Notes: a model not told the origin generated them from the letters alone. A DNA stretch of 64,000 bases from Acidovorax sp. Leaf78 (GCF_001422735.1 NZ_LMLZ01000005.1:1-64000); one strand, 5' to 3'; shown: positions 1 to 9,937, numbered from the stretch's first letter. A program made the numbers and translations.

Positions 1-36
1 GCGAAGGGGTCGCAGACTTGGGGTCGCCTTCTCTTT

Positions 37-72
37 GGTGACTTTCTCTTGGCGAACCAAGAGAAAGTTACC
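37..72. repeat. Perfect long hairpin (terminator-like dyad)
   Basis: A 12-bp perfect inverted repeat (ACTTTCTCTTGG at 41-52 and its complement at 57-68) with a CGAA loop, extended by GGT/ACC after one mismatch. It lies downstream of the leftward VUT gene. No T-tract follows, so it may be a dyad terminator or one copy of a dispersed palindrome. The rest of 1-208 holds no gene, only a degenerate copy of the TTCGACA...CCGAACGG repeat near 155-178. Confidence 0.55.
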
Positions 73-208
73 GCGCCGCCGGGCGCGCACCCCGGCTCCC
101 GCCATCAACACTGGCATGCTGCCCCATCAGCGAGCTAGCGAGCAGCGCCCAAGTTTCGACAGATTCAAACCGAACGGACGTGGGTCAAGCGCCCAGGTTT
201 CGGCAACC

Positions 209-760
209 TCAACCCGACCGTGTGTAGAGCGCAGCGCCCCGACCCACCAGCAGCCGAAACGGCAGCAGCAGCGCCACCCCCAACACCAGCTTCACCCCCA
301 GGTCCCCCAGCGCCCAGGTCACCCACGGATCGTTGCTGCCAGCAAAAGCGATACTCCAGAACACTGCCGTGTCCAGCACCGCAGCCAGCAAAGTGGCCAC
401 CAGCGGCGCGCGCCACCAGGTGCCGTGGCGCAGCCGATCGAACACGGCGATGTCCAGCCATTGCGACAGCAAAAACGCCGTGCCGGACGCGATGGCAATG
501 CGCGCAGGTGCCAGCACCAGCGACGCGGCCACCGCCACCGCAAAGCCCACCCAGGCCACGCGGCGCGCTGGCTGCGGGCCGTGGGAGCGGTTGACCAGCT
601 CGCTCACCAAGAAAGCGACGGGGTAAGTGATCGCGCCCCAGGTCAACCAGTCGTTGATCGGGAACTGCACCAGGATGTTGGAAGCCAGCACCACAGCGGC
701 CATGGCGAGCGCTGCAGCTGCGAACTGCGCGCGGGTCGGGAGCGTCAGCGCAGCAGGCAT
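209..760 (-). CDS. VUT family (YhhQ-like) queuosine-precursor transporter
   Basis: A 183-residue polytopic inner-membrane protein of the VUT/DUF165 family, whose members (E. coli YhhQ) import queuosine precursors for tRNA modification. Family hallmarks seen are the AITYPVAFLVSELVNR segment near residues 43-58, the following GPQPARR loop, and the ASGTAFLLSQWLDIAVFDRL stretch near residues 90-110, within about six hydrophobic segments. It starts 15 bp after the stop of the FAD-dependent dehydrogenase on the same strand, so the two may be co-transcribed. No queuosine biosynthesis gene lies nearby, so the substrate is assigned by family only. Confidence 0.85.
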   Translation of the reverse strand: MPAALTLPTRAQFAAAALAMAAVVLASNILVQFPINDWLTWGAITYPVAFLVSELVNRSHGPQPARRVAWVGFAVAVAASLVLAPARIAIASGTAFLLSQWLDIAVFDRLRHGTWWRAPLVATLLAAVLDTAVFWSIAFAGSNDPWVTWALGDLGVKLVLGVALLLPFRLLVGRGAALYTRSG

Positions 761-775
761 GCCACCACCAGCACG

Positions 776-2491
776 TCAGGCCGTGCCCAGCAATGCACGG
801 GCAACCGCCTCGCTCACCTTGATCCCGTCCACCCCCGCCGACAAAATGCCGCCCGCGTAGCTCGCGCCTTCACCCGCCGGGTACAGGCCGGCGGTGTTCA
901 GGCTCTGCAGGTTCTCGCCCCGCCCGATCTTGAGCGGCGATGACGTGCGTGTCTCCACGCCGGTCAGCACCGCGTCGTGCATGTCAAAGCCCTTGATCTT
1001 GCGGCCGAACACGGGCAGTGCCTCGCGCAGTGCGGCGATGGCGTAGCCGGGCAGGGCGGCGTGCAGGTCGCCCAGGGCCACGCCGGGCTTGTACGAGGGC
1101 TCCACATCGCCCAGGTGTTTGGACGGCGTGCCTTTGATGAAGTCGCCCACCAACTGCCCCGGCGCGCTGTAGTCGCGCCCGCCCAGCACGAAGGCGTTGG
1201 ACTCGAGCTGGCGCTGCAGCACGATGCCCGCCAGCGGGTGGAACTGGCCCTGCGGCAGCGCTTCGATGCCGTGGGTGTGGCCCAGGTGGGTGTCGAAGGC
1301 GGCGGCATCGGTGGGGTAGTCGCTCGGGTCGATCCCCACCACCATGCCGGCGTTGGCGTTGCGCTCGTTGCGCGAGTACTGGCTCATGCCGTTGGTGACC
1401 ACGCGGTTCGGCTCGCTGGTGGCTGCCACCACGGTGCCGCCCGGGCACATGCAGAAGCTGTACACCGCGCGGCCGTTCTGCGCATGGTGCACCAGCTTGT
1501 AGTCGGCCGCGCCCAAGAGCGGGTGGCCGGCGTGGCGGCCCCAGCGGGCGCGGTCGATGATGCCCTGCGGGTGCTCGATGCGAAAGCCGATGGAAAACGG
1601 CTTGGCCTCCATGGCGACGCCGCGGTCGTACAGCATGGCAAAGGTGTCGCGCGAGCTGTGGCCCAGGGCCATCACCACATGGTCGGCGCGCAGGTCGGTG
1701 GTCTCGCCCGTGGCCTGGTTCAGCACCTTCAGGCCGCGCAGGTGGCGGGCGTCGCCCGTGCCTTCCACGACCACGTCCGTCACGCGCTGCTCGAAGCGGA
1801 TCTCGCCGCCCAGCGCGATGATCTGCTCGCGCAGGTTCTCCACCACCTTCACCAGCTTGAAGGTGCCGATGTGCGGGTGGGCGACGTACAAGATTTCTTC
1901 GGGCGCGCCGGCCTTGACGAACTCGTTCATCACCTTGCGGCCCAGGTGGCGCGGGTCCTTGATCTGGCTGTAGAGCTTGCCGTCGCTAAAGGTGCCGGCG
2001 CCGCCCTCGCCGAACTGCACGTTGCTCTCAGCATGCAGCTCGCGCTTGCGCCACAGGCCCCAGGTGTCCTTGGTGCGCTCGCGCACGGGCTTGCCACGCT
2101 CCAGCACGATGGGCTTGAAGCCCATCTGCGCCAGCACCAGCGCCGCGAAGATGCCGCAGGGGCCGAAGCCCACCACCACGGGGCGCAGGGGCAGGTCGGC
2201 AGGGGCCTGGCCCACGGGGTACCAGGCCATGTCGGGCGTGGGCTGGATGTGCGGATTGCTGTCGAACTGCGCCAGCAGCGCGGCTTCGTGTTCTGGCTGG
2301 GCCAGTGCGATGTCGACGATGTAGACCGCCAGCAGCTCGACCTTGCGCGCGTCGAAGCTGCGCTTGAAAACGTGCAGGTGGGCAATGTCGGCCGGGGCCA
2401 GGCCCAGCAGCTTGGCGGCGGCGGCGCGCAGCGGCGCGTCAGGGGCTTCGGCGGCCGTGAAGGGCAGCCGGATTTCAGAGAGGCGGATCAT
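776..2491 (-). CDS. FAD-dependent dehydrogenase (NAD(P)/FAD oxidoreductase)
   Basis: A 571-residue protein of the large bacterial family annotated as uncharacterised FAD-dependent dehydrogenases. A Rossmann dinucleotide-binding motif GFGPCGIF lies near residue 108, followed by an acidic residue of the VLERG type that would hold the FAD ribose, and a GEGGAGTFSDGKL segment typical of the family. The first about 100 residues form the extra N-terminal domain seen in these proteins. I chose the ATG at 2491 (MIRLSEIRLPF) over an upstream in-frame start because family members begin this way. The physiological substrate is unknown. Confidence 0.8.
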   Translation of the reverse strand: MIRLSEIRLPFTAAEAPDAPLRAAAAKLLGLAPADIAHLHVFKRSFDARKVELLAVYIVDIALAQPEHEAALLAQFDSNPHIQPTPDMAWYPVGQAPADLPLRPVVVGFGPCGIFAALVLAQMGFKPIVLERGKPVRERTKDTWGLWRKRELHAESNVQFGEGGAGTFSDGKLYSQIKDPRHLGRKVMNEFVKAGAPEEILYVAHPHIGTFKLVKVVENLREQIIALGGEIRFEQRVTDVVVEGTGDARHLRGLKVLNQATGETTDLRADHVVMALGHSSRDTFAMLYDRGVAMEAKPFSIGFRIEHPQGIIDRARWGRHAGHPLLGAADYKLVHHAQNGRAVYSFCMCPGGTVVAATSEPNRVVTNGMSQYSRNERNANAGMVVGIDPSDYPTDAAAFDTHLGHTHGIEALPQGQFHPLAGIVLQRQLESNAFVLGGRDYSAPGQLVGDFIKGTPSKHLGDVEPSYKPGVALGDLHAALPGYAIAALREALPVFGRKIKGFDMHDAVLTGVETRTSSPLKIGRGENLQSLNTAGLYPAGEGASYAGGILSAGVDGIKVSEAVARALLGTA

Positions 2492-2620
2492 GGTCTTGCG
2501 GGCCCGTGTCGATCGGGCGGCGTGCAAAGTCGTGGGGCCGTGATTTTACCGGGGCTGCTTGCGCGGCGTGCAGTGGCGGCGTGCAAGCGGGTCAGCAAGC
2601 GACCCGTGTTTTGAGTGATT

Positions 2621-2650
2621 GCTATCAAATAAATAGCTGCTGCCGCTTTA
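2621..2650. repeat. Dispersed repeat family B fragment (GCTATCAA...AGCTGC...GCTT)
   Basis: A partial copy of the GCTATCAAA(N)TAGCTGCTNGCGCTT element. It ends at the leftward gene stop codon: the TAA read at 2650-2648 lies inside the element. Other copies are at 9848-9893, 20184-20241, 42922-42978 and 49427-49482. Confidence 0.6.
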
Positions 2651-3739
2651 TGGATGAGCGGTACAGGCCATTTTGGTTTGATTTTTGGGCGGGTTGGTAT
2701 TGTTGCTGTCGTTGTTGCCGCCCCGGCGCCAGCGCAGTTCGGCCACGCCAAACGCCACGGCGGCCAGTACCAGCGGCACAAAGTAGTACAGCGCCCGGTA
2801 CGCCAGCAGCGCGGCCAGCACCTGGTCCTGCCCCAATGCGCCTGCCGCTCCGGTGGCCAGCAGCGCCACGCCCACGGCCTCCAGCACGCCCAGGCCGGCA
2901 GGCACGCGCAAAATGAGCCCGGCCACAGCGCCCAGTTGCACGGTGGCCAGGGCTGCGGAGTAGCTCACCTGGCCCTGCAGCACCGTCCACAGTGCTGCGC
3001 CCATCAGCATCCAGTTGGCGGCCGAGACGGCCACCTGCCACAGTGCCACAGGCCAGTGCGGCAGCGGAAACTCGTGGCCCCGCAGCGTGAGCGCCCGGCC
3101 CGCGCGCAGCGCGCACAGCGCCACATAGGCGATGGGCAGGCAGCTCACCAAGGCACCGCCTGCGCGCAGTTGCCACGGCTCGACGGCCCAGCCTGCCACG
3201 GCCGGCGCAACCCACAGCCAGGGCAGTACGGCCAGCAGCAGCAGGTAGCCCACCCAGTTGGTCACGATGCTGGTGCCCACCACCTGGCCGATGGTGCCGG
3301 GGCCCACACCGCGGCGCTCGTAGAGCCGGTAGCGCACACCCACGCCGCCAATCAGCGAGCCCAGGTTCAAGGTGAAGGGATAGCTGGTCATCGCAATGCC
3401 CAGCGTGGTGGAGCGCGACAGGCCGTGACCTGTGCAGTGGCGGCCGATCAGGTCGAAGGTGCCGTAGGTGCAGTGGCTGGCCAGCGCCAAGGCACCTGCC
3501 ACGGCCAGCACGCTGACCGGCAGCGCCTGCAGTGCCTGCCACACGGCAGGCCAGTCCACGGTGCGTGCCTGCCGCACGATGAGCCAGGCCACCACCGCGA
3601 AGAAGGCCAGTGCCAGGCCCCGCGTGAGCCAGGGCCACCAGGGGCGCTGCGTGATGCCGCGCCAGCCTGTGGGTGCTGCATGCAGGTGGGTGTCGCTGCC
3701 GGGCTCCAGGGCAAGAGGGTGGGGGGTGCTGGCAGCCAT
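2648..3739 (-). CDS. UPF0104 / lysylphosphatidylglycerol synthase transmembrane-like protein
   Basis: A 363-residue membrane protein of the UPF0104 (YbhN-like) family, related to the flippase half of lysylphosphatidylglycerol synthase. About eight hydrophobic segments are visible, and the conserved family block NLGSLIGGVGVRYRLYERRG lies near residues 125-145. There is no C-terminal aminoacyl-transferase domain, so this is the stand-alone membrane form. It follows a cardiolipin synthase gene on the same strand (47-bp gap), consistent with a role in envelope lipid handling, but the function is not known. The ATG at 3739 is preferred to a TTG two codons upstream; neither has a clear ribosome-binding site. 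Confidence 0.75.
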   Translation of the reverse strand: MAASTPHPLALEPGSDTHLHAAPTGWRGITQRPWWPWLTRGLALAFFAVVAWLIVRQARTVDWPAVWQALQALPVSVLAVAGALALASHCTYGTFDLIGRHCTGHGLSRSTTLGIAMTSYPFTLNLGSLIGGVGVRYRLYERRGVGPGTIGQVVGTSIVTNWVGYLLLLAVLPWLWVAPAVAGWAVEPWQLRAGGALVSCLPIAYVALCALRAGRALTLRGHEFPLPHWPVALWQVAVSAANWMLMGAALWTVLQGQVSYSAALATVQLGAVAGLILRVPAGLGVLEAVGVALLATGAAGALGQDQVLAALLAYRALYYFVPLVLAAVAFGVAELRWRRGGNNDSNNTNPPKNQTKMACTAHP

Positions 3740-3785
3740 GGGCAAAAGAGGTTATGCGGAGCGCACGGCTTGGCTGCGAGCCGCG

Positions 3786-5084
3786 TTAAGCCGCGGCACC
3801 CGCGTTGGGCGTGGACGACTTGGCGCCCGAGCCACCGGGTGCGCCATCGGCCTCGGCTGCGGCTGCCGCCGCGCGCACCATGGTGATGGTGGGCTGGTGC
3901 CGGGGCAGCCAGCCCGCCCACGTGGGGAACCAGCGCATCAGGTGGAACACCAGGTAGCTGCGCATCAGCCGCAGGCCATCGAAGCGCCCGGAGGGCTGGG
4001 GCTTGATCTGCTTGCAGCTGTTCTCCATCAGGTGCGACAGTCGGCCATACAGGTGGTCGTTGAAGGCGCGGTCGCGGATGATGACGTTGGCTTCGAGGTT
4101 CAGCGACAGGCTCAGCGGGTCAAGGTTGCTCGAACCCACGGTGGACCACTCGTCGTCCACCAGCGCCACCTTGCCGTGCAGCGGGCGGTCGCAGTATTCG
4201 TAGATGCGCACGCCGGCGCGCAGCAGGTGGTCGTACAGCATGCTGGCCGCCGTGCGCACGATGGCCATGTCGGGCTGGCCCTGCAGGATCAACCGCACGT
4301 CCACACCGCGCTTGGCCGCGCGCCGCATCTCGCGGATGAAGCGGTAGCCCGGGAAGAAATACGCATTGGCGATCACCACGCGGTGGCGCGCCGAGCGCAG
4401 CGCGACGCGGTAGTGACGCTCGATGTCGTTGGTGTGATGGTGGTTGTCGCGCGTGACAAAGATCGCGTCGGCACTGCCTGCTGTGGCCGGTTCCTTTTGC
4501 TGCGCCTTGCCATCCGGCTGCTGTTGCGGCTTGCGGCCGCCACGGCCCAGCACCGCCTCGCGTGCAAAGCGGTGCATCTGGGCCACGATGGGGCCGCGCA
4601 TCGCTACCGAGTAGTCCTGCTTGGCCTCGGGTCCGAAGTCCGCCACATGGTCGGCCGAGTAGTTGATGCCGCCGATGAAACCCAGTTCGCCATCCACCAC
4701 CACGATCTTGCGGTGCATGCGGCGCAGCAAATTCAGCCGCTGGCCCATGAAGCGGCGGCCCGGGTCGAAGATGCGAAAGCGCACGCCCGCATTCACCAAC
4801 TGGCCGACAAAGCTGTCCGACAAATCGGGCGAGCCGAAGCCGTCCACCAGCACGTGCACTTCCACCCCGCGGTCGGCTGCGGCCAGCAAGGCTCCATGCA
4901 GCTCCTTGCCGATCTTGTCTTCGAACAAAATGAAAGTCTCCAGCACCACTTCGCGCTGCGCTGCGCGGATGGCGTCGAAAACGCGGGGGAAGAACTCCTC
5001 GCCGTTTTCCAGCAGCTCGAAGTGGTTGCCGGGCACCCAGCGCGAAGACCGCGGCGGCGTGAAGGTGGGGCGGCGCAGGCTCAT
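3786..5084 (-). CDS. clsB: Phospholipase D-family cardiolipin synthase ClsB
   Basis: A 432-residue member of the phospholipase D superfamily. Two HKD catalytic motifs are visible: HRKIVVVDGELGFIGG in the N-terminal half and HGKVALVDDEWSTVGSSN in the C-terminal half. No N-terminal membrane segments are seen, which fits the ClsB type of cardiolipin synthase that condenses phosphatidylglycerol units. The ATG overlaps the TGA of the upstream endonuclease/exonuclease/phosphatase gene (ATGA), so the two are translationally coupled. The same pairing (an EEP-family gene before clsB) is known in E. coli, where ybhP precedes clsB. An Ala-rich C-terminal tail follows the catalytic domains. Confidence 0.88.
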   Translation of the reverse strand: MSLRRPTFTPPRSSRWVPGNHFELLENGEEFFPRVFDAIRAAQREVVLETFILFEDKIGKELHGALLAAADRGVEVHVLVDGFGSPDLSDSFVGQLVNAGVRFRIFDPGRRFMGQRLNLLRRMHRKIVVVDGELGFIGGINYSADHVADFGPEAKQDYSVAMRGPIVAQMHRFAREAVLGRGGRKPQQQPDGKAQQKEPATAGSADAIFVTRDNHHHTNDIERHYRVALRSARHRVVIANAYFFPGYRFIREMRRAAKRGVDVRLILQGQPDMAIVRTAASMLYDHLLRAGVRIYEYCDRPLHGKVALVDDEWSTVGSSNLDPLSLSLNLEANVIIRDRAFNDHLYGRLSHLMENSCKQIKPQPSGRFDGLRLMRSYLVFHLMRWFPTWAGWLPRHQPTITMVRAAAAAAEADGAPGGSGAKSSTPNAGAAA

Positions 5085-5845
5085 AGATAAATCTCCGCAG
5101 CCAGGGGCGCGTGGTCCGACAGCTTGTCCCATGGCTTCTTGGGCAGGGTCAACGGCGAGTGCACCGACGCGTTGCGCACGTAGATGCGGTCCAGCGCCAG
5201 CAGCGGCATCGACGCAGGGAAGGTGCGCACCGCGCGGCCGAAGGCCTGCACGAACACCTCCTCCAGCCCCGCGCCGCGGTGCAGGATGGAATGGGCGCGG
5301 TGGCGCCAGTCGTTGAAGTCGCCCGCCAACACCACGGGCTCGTCCTTCGGAAAGGTGTTCACCAGGTCGCACACCAGCTTCAATTGCCGCTGGCGGTGCG
5401 ACTCCTGCAGGCCCAGGTGCACACACACCGCATGCACCGGCAGGTGATGGCCTGGGGGCTGCAGCACACAGTGCAGCATGCCGCGGCGCTCGGGCCCGGC
5501 AATCGAGATGTCGTGGTTGTCGTAGCGAGTGATGGGGAACTTGGACAACAGGGCGTTGCCGTGGTCGCCGTTGTCATACACCGCGTTGCGGCCGTAGGCG
5601 TATTGCGACCAGATCGTGTCCGCCAGAAACTCGTAGTGCGGCACTTGCGGAAAGTTGGCGAGCCGGCTGGCATGCTTGTGGTGCGTGCCCTGCACCTCTT
5701 GTAAAAACACCAGGTCCGCCTCCACCTCCCGCACTGCTTCGCGCAGCTCATGCAGCATGAACCGCCGGTTGAATGTGGTGAAGCCCTTGTGCACGTTCAC
5801 TGTCAGAACCTTGAACGCAATGGGCTGGGATGGGGTGGTGGCCAT
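5081..5845 (-). CDS. Endonuclease/exonuclease/phosphatase family protein (YbhP-like)
   Basis: A 254-residue protein of the EEP metal-dependent phosphoesterase fold. Visible hallmarks are VNVHKG near the N-terminus, the FLQEVQG metal-ligand motif, LAGDFNDW and the terminal SDHAPLAAEI. It lacks a signal peptide. It overlaps clsB by 4 bp, an arrangement shared with ybhP-clsB, which suggests a lipid- or envelope-related phosphodiesterase rather than a DNA repair enzyme; this is inference. The ATG at 5845 (MATTPSQ) is chosen because the fold begins right after it; longer in-frame starts would add an unrelated tail. Confidence 0.82.
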   Translation of the reverse strand: MATTPSQPIAFKVLTVNVHKGFTTFNRRFMLHELREAVREVEADLVFLQEVQGTHHKHASRLANFPQVPHYEFLADTIWSQYAYGRNAVYDNGDHGNALLSKFPITRYDNHDISIAGPERRGMLHCVLQPPGHHLPVHAVCVHLGLQESHRQRQLKLVCDLVNTFPKDEPVVLAGDFNDWRHRAHSILHRGAGLEEVFVQAFGRAVRTFPASMPLLALDRIYVRNASVHSPLTLPKKPWDKLSDHAPLAAEIYL

Positions 5846-6146
5846 AGGCAAACAATCGTTGTAGTGACCCTGCGGCGAAGGCGCCACGCAGGGCGGTCCG
5901 AAGGGTGAAACGATTGTTGTGGCCGTGGTGCGCGGCCACTGTAGGACGTCTGGCCGTTGGCATGTGCTGCCGTGGCCGAAAAGGCTTGCAGTGACTGCGC
6001 CGCAATGAGCAGCAAGGGTCAAGAAGTCACCCCACCTCGGCATCAAAAGCTGACGCGCCCTGGACCAGCGCCACCGTGGATCTGGCTCTGCCAGTCCACG
6101 GGGGGCGTCCCCCGGGGGGATGGCGCGCCGCACCTCAGGGGGCGAT
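5846..6146. other. Gene-free stretch with inverted repeat and repeat family A copy
   Basis: Upstream of the endonuclease/exonuclease/phosphatase gene lies an inverted pair ACAATCGT (5852-5859) and ACGATTGT (5910-5917), a possible operator. The right end holds repeat family A copy 1. No plausible gene is seen. Confidence 0.5.
6076..6143. repeat. Dispersed repeat family A, copy 1
   Basis: A GTGGATCTGGC...CTCAGGGGG element made of small hairpins (TCTGGC/GCCAG-type, then CCCCC/GGGGG). It sits 3 bp from the stop of the leftward cysteine synthase gene. The same element recurs at 20296, 20380, 21373, 35084 and 45405, in the same orientation relative to a leftward stop codon in all but copy 2. Confidence 0.75.
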
Positions 6147-7064
<918 letters not shown>

Positions 7065-7149
7065 GGCGTCTCCTGTGAAGGTCAATTCAATGGATAGGGG
7101 TGACGGGGTGACCCAATGCCAGCCGGTGGATGGCCAGATAAACAACCAT

Positions 7150-7222
7150 CCGTTCAGCCTGAGCCTGTCGAAGCCAGGGCACGATGGCGTGGCTGGTCCT
7201 TCGACAGCTCTGGGTGGACGGG
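7150..7222. repeat. Dispersed repeat family C pair (CCGTTCAGCCTGAGCCTGTCGAAGCC)
   Basis: A direct copy at 7150-7175 and a diverged inverted partner (CCTTCGACAG...GGACGG) at 7198-7222, in the 271-bp gap between the cysteine synthase promoter region and the end of rtcA. Similar units occur near 155, 55503, 55603 and 58257. Confidence 0.6.
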
Positions 7223-7335
7223 TCACTGACCGGCATTGCGGTGTCCCGCGCATTCTGAACCAGTTGTTCGACGGCTCCGGTGATATGGATATATCCGAGG
7301 CGCCACTCCCCAGCTTTCAGCCATTCCAGCTGCGC

Positions 7336-8463
7336 TCACTGCAGCGGGCTGACCTCCACCCGCATCGCCCGGTCCGCCGGCGTGATCTCCACCCGCACCG
7401 GCAGGCCCAGCGCAATCGTCTGCGCATTGGTGGCCGTGTGCTGCGTCACCTCGGTGCAGGTGTAGCGCGCGGCACGCCCGCTGCGCCACACGGCCAGTGC
7501 CAGCGGCAGCATCCACTGGTCCGCCAGGTGCGGCCCCAGCGCACCGTGGCTGCGCTGATATGTGAGCACCTCGTCCGCCAGCCGCTTGGCCACCTGCTCG
7601 GCCGACAGGCTGCGCTCGCCCAACTGGCAGAACACCTCGGTCACGTGCTCGTATTCCAGCGTGGCGATGAGTGCATTGCCCGGCCCTTCGTTCTGCCGCG
7701 TGGGCGGGTTGCGCAGTTGCCCCGCTTCGAACGTCCAGCCCATGCGCTGGCCCAGGGCCTCCAGTTCGCGGTGCGCAATGTTGCGCGCCAGGCCCGGCAC
7801 CAGCGCTTCGCCGTAGGCATTGAGCAGCGCCCCGCGCTCCATCAAGTCCACAGGTGTCAGCGGCTGCGCTGACGGCGTGATGTGCGCCACCAGCTCGCCG
7901 CCCCCGGCGGGGTAGAAACCGCGGCGCTGCAGTTGCAGGTCCAGCCCCACACCCAGGCGCCGCACCAGTGGCGTAAACGACCGCTCCAGAAAGTCGAACG
8001 GCGGCGCCATCGGGTTGTGCGTGCCGCCCGACAGCTGCACACGGCTTTCGCCGCCGGCCAGCATCAGCGCGGGCAGCACCGTCTGCAGCACCAGCAGGCA
8101 ACTGCCCGCCGTCGCGATCTGAAAACGGTAGTCGCCCGCCTGCACCGCGCCGGGCGTGAACAGCAGTGTCTGCGAGCCCAGCTCGGCGCCGTCCGCCTGC
8201 CCACCGCTCACGGCCACTGCGGCCTGCACGCAGGCCAGGTGTTGGCGCATCAGACCCGGCTTGGGCCGCCCGGCACGGATGCGCGTGATGTGCAGCGGCC
8301 GGCCGGTGACCATGGAAAGCGCCAAGCCGGTGCGCAGGATCTGGCCGCCGCCCTCGCCGGTGAAGCCGTCGAGGATGAGTGGCGGGGGATTCGGATTGCC
8401 GGAGATATTGGATGTCTCGCTCAAGATAGCCTCAGATGTCAGTGTCGAAAGAGAGTGCTGCAT
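7336..8463 (-). CDS. rtcA: RNA 3'-terminal phosphate cyclase
   Basis: A 375-residue RtcA-family enzyme. It uses ATP to turn RNA 3'-phosphates into 2',3'-cyclic phosphates, the ends used by RtcB. The family signature DGFTGEGGGQILRTGLALS is present near residues 32-50, RIRAGRPKPGL follows, and a conserved C-terminal QHTATNAQT segment carries the likely nucleotidyl-accepting histidine. A roughly 30-residue N-terminal extension precedes the usual start. It is the last gene of the RNA-repair operon and overlaps the upstream hypothetical gene by 32 bp. Transcription is expected from the sigma-54 promoter near 14080 unless internal promoters exist. Confidence 0.93.
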   Translation of the reverse strand: MQHSLSTLTSEAILSETSNISGNPNPPPLILDGFTGEGGGQILRTGLALSMVTGRPLHITRIRAGRPKPGLMRQHLACVQAAVAVSGGQADGAELGSQTLLFTPGAVQAGDYRFQIATAGSCLLVLQTVLPALMLAGGESRVQLSGGTHNPMAPPFDFLERSFTPLVRRLGVGLDLQLQRRGFYPAGGGELVAHITPSAQPLTPVDLMERGALLNAYGEALVPGLARNIAHRELEALGQRMGWTFEAGQLRNPPTRQNEGPGNALIATLEYEHVTEVFCQLGERSLSAEQVAKRLADEVLTYQRSHGALGPHLADQWMLPLALAVWRSGRAARYTCTEVTQHTATNAQTIALGLPVRVEITPADRAMRVEVSPLQ

Positions 8464-8992
8464 GACGCAAGATCGCCATTTCCATGCGCTGAGCTCTCCC
8501 GGATGTCCATGAATTTTGGTCTTTGCAGAGGACTCGTAGTTCTTTCAGAAAACTCTCATTGGCCACTTTGATGGCCAGTCGGCAGTCGTATCGGAAACTG
8601 CCTGTAGAAGGGCGATGGGCAATGGAAATCAGAAGAGATTTCTGAATGTCTTTTCGTTCCCGGTCCTGCAGTTGGGCTTGTTTGAGTCTCGTGCAAACCA
8701 CGTTGCGCAAGTAGCCTGAGCGGAAGAACCGAGGACTGATTTGCAGGTACAGAATTGCCGTGTCACGCCATTTGCCGCTGCCAGCCAGGATGTCGTGTTG
8801 CGCTTGAGCACTCCATAGTTCCCACAGCGGGCTTCGGTATGCCCGAAACTCCTCTGCGGCGCGCATGTACTCTTTGCGCAGCGCCGGGTTGGAGCGCTGG
8901 CGCATGGCTGCGGCACGGCAAGCCGCGTGAAGACGGTTCATTTCACGCTCGGTCTCCCGGATCACGCGAGCGTCAATCACCGGGGTTTTCAC
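8432..8992 (-). CDS. Unknown protein of the RNA-repair operon (186 aa)
   Basis: I do not recognise this protein. It is 186 residues, rich in charged residues and predicted helices (an E/R-rich start with RETEREMNRLH, then LRKEYMRAAEEFRAY), with no signal peptide or membrane segment. It starts with GTG at 8992, overlapping the TGA of the RlaP gene (GTGA), and its 3' end overlaps rtcA by 32 bp. It is therefore translationally embedded between two RNA-end-processing genes. A role in RNA repair, perhaps as an RNA-binding partner, is guilt by association only. Confidence 0.75.
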   Translation of the reverse strand: MKTPVIDARVIRETEREMNRLHAACRAAAMRQRSNPALRKEYMRAAEEFRAYRSPLWELWSAQAQHDILAGSGKWRDTAILYLQISPRFFRSGYLRNVVCTRLKQAQLQDRERKDIQKSLLISIAHRPSTGSFRYDCRLAIKVANESFLKELRVLCKDQNSWTSGRAQRMEMAILRHAALSFDTDI

Positions 8993-9843
8993 GCCAAGCT
9001 GCGTTTCGAGTCCCTGATGTCGTACTTCAGCACGGTGTCGTGCAGCAGCACATCCAGCGCGGCATGCCCCGGCACGGGCAGCGGCTGCACGGGTTCAGCT
9101 GCGTTGCGTGACAGTTCGGCCTCGATGAACGCGTGGATGCCCGGCCAGCGCGGGCTGGTGGCGGCCTCGCCGGCGCGCATCTTCACCTCCAGCAGGGCGT
9201 TGATCTCCGCGACCAGCGCAGCGTCGGCCACCGGGTCCAGCGTGTGCTGGGCCAGCTCGGCGAAGCGCATGGGCGGTACGCCGGGCAGGTTGCGGATCCA
9301 GCGCGCAGCCAGCAGCGGGCGCAGCACGTACAGGTACTTCTTGTAGCGCACCTCGTCGGCCTGCAGGTGCTCGCGGAAGTTCTTCTTGGCCATGGAGCTG
9401 TAGTGGTGCCAGCCCTTGGCGTTGGAGAAGACGTTCTCTGCCAGCGCGCGGAACGGCGCCATGGTGGCCGCCTCTTCGCGGTAGACGATGGGCGAGCGCA
9501 GCCACTCCAGCAGCGTGGGGTTGGACTCGCGCAGCAGCCCGAGCGCCTTGCGCAGGTCCCAGCCGTTGATGTCCAGGTCGCCACTGATCGGCACCTCGAT
9601 CACATCGCGGCCGGGTGCCACTGTGAGGTACCAGGGCAGCCGGTGCACGTAGATGAAGCGCACGTCGTAGTCGCTGTCGGGCGATGCAAAGCCCCAGCCG
9701 CGGCTGCCGGACTCGCAGGCGAAGAGGATGGTCACGTCGTGCGTGGACTCGATGCGCTGCAACTCCTGCATCACCTGCGCACGCATGTGGGGCTCGACCG
9801 GGTGGGCGGAGCGCAGCAGTTCTTTTTGTTCTGATGTATGCAT
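8989..9843 (-). CDS. RlaP-type nucleotidyltransferase
   Basis: A 284-residue DNA polymerase beta-superfamily nucleotidyltransferase of the RlaP type (pfam10127), known to be linked with RNA repair and ligase operons. The catalytic GS...DxD motif is intact: GSRGWGFASPDSDYDVRFIY near residues 47-66. The C-terminal half contains the conserved FSNAKGWHHYSSMAKKNF segment and an Arg/Lys-rich region. It would add nucleotides to RNA or modify RNA ends; the exact substrate is unknown. It starts with ATG at 9843 and lies 94 bp after the zinc-ribbon gene, a gap filled by a family B repeat. Confidence 0.82.
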   Translation of the reverse strand: MHTSEQKELLRSAHPVEPHMRAQVMQELQRIESTHDVTILFACESGSRGWGFASPDSDYDVRFIYVHRLPWYLTVAPGRDVIEVPISGDLDINGWDLRKALGLLRESNPTLLEWLRSPIVYREEAATMAPFRALAENVFSNAKGWHHYSSMAKKNFREHLQADEVRYKKYLYVLRPLLAARWIRNLPGVPPMRFAELAQHTLDPVADAALVAEINALLEVKMRAGEAATSPRWPGIHAFIEAELSRNAAEPVQPLPVPGHAALDVLLHDTVLKYDIRDSKRSLA

Positions 9844-9847
9844 AAAA

Positions 9848-9893
9848 ATCGGCTGTAGCGCCTACTGGGTAAGCGCTACTAGCTATGAGTTTT
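9848..9893. repeat. Dispersed repeat family B inside the RNA-repair operon
   Basis: A diverged copy (GGCTGTAGCGCCTACTGGGTAAGCGCTACTAGCTATGA) with GTAGCGC/GCGCTAC able to pair. It fills the 94-bp gap between the zinc-ribbon gene and the RlaP gene and could act as a partial terminator or processing site. Confidence 0.5.
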
Positions 9894-9937
9894 CATAAGC
9901 GGCCCGCTTCGGGCTGGCTGCAGGTTGTTGTTGGCGG

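Noticed and set aside
977-2614. Long rightward open frame opposite the FAD-dependent dehydrogenase
   Set aside because: It is a GC-driven antisense shadow with His/Gln/Arg-rich composition and no family motifs.
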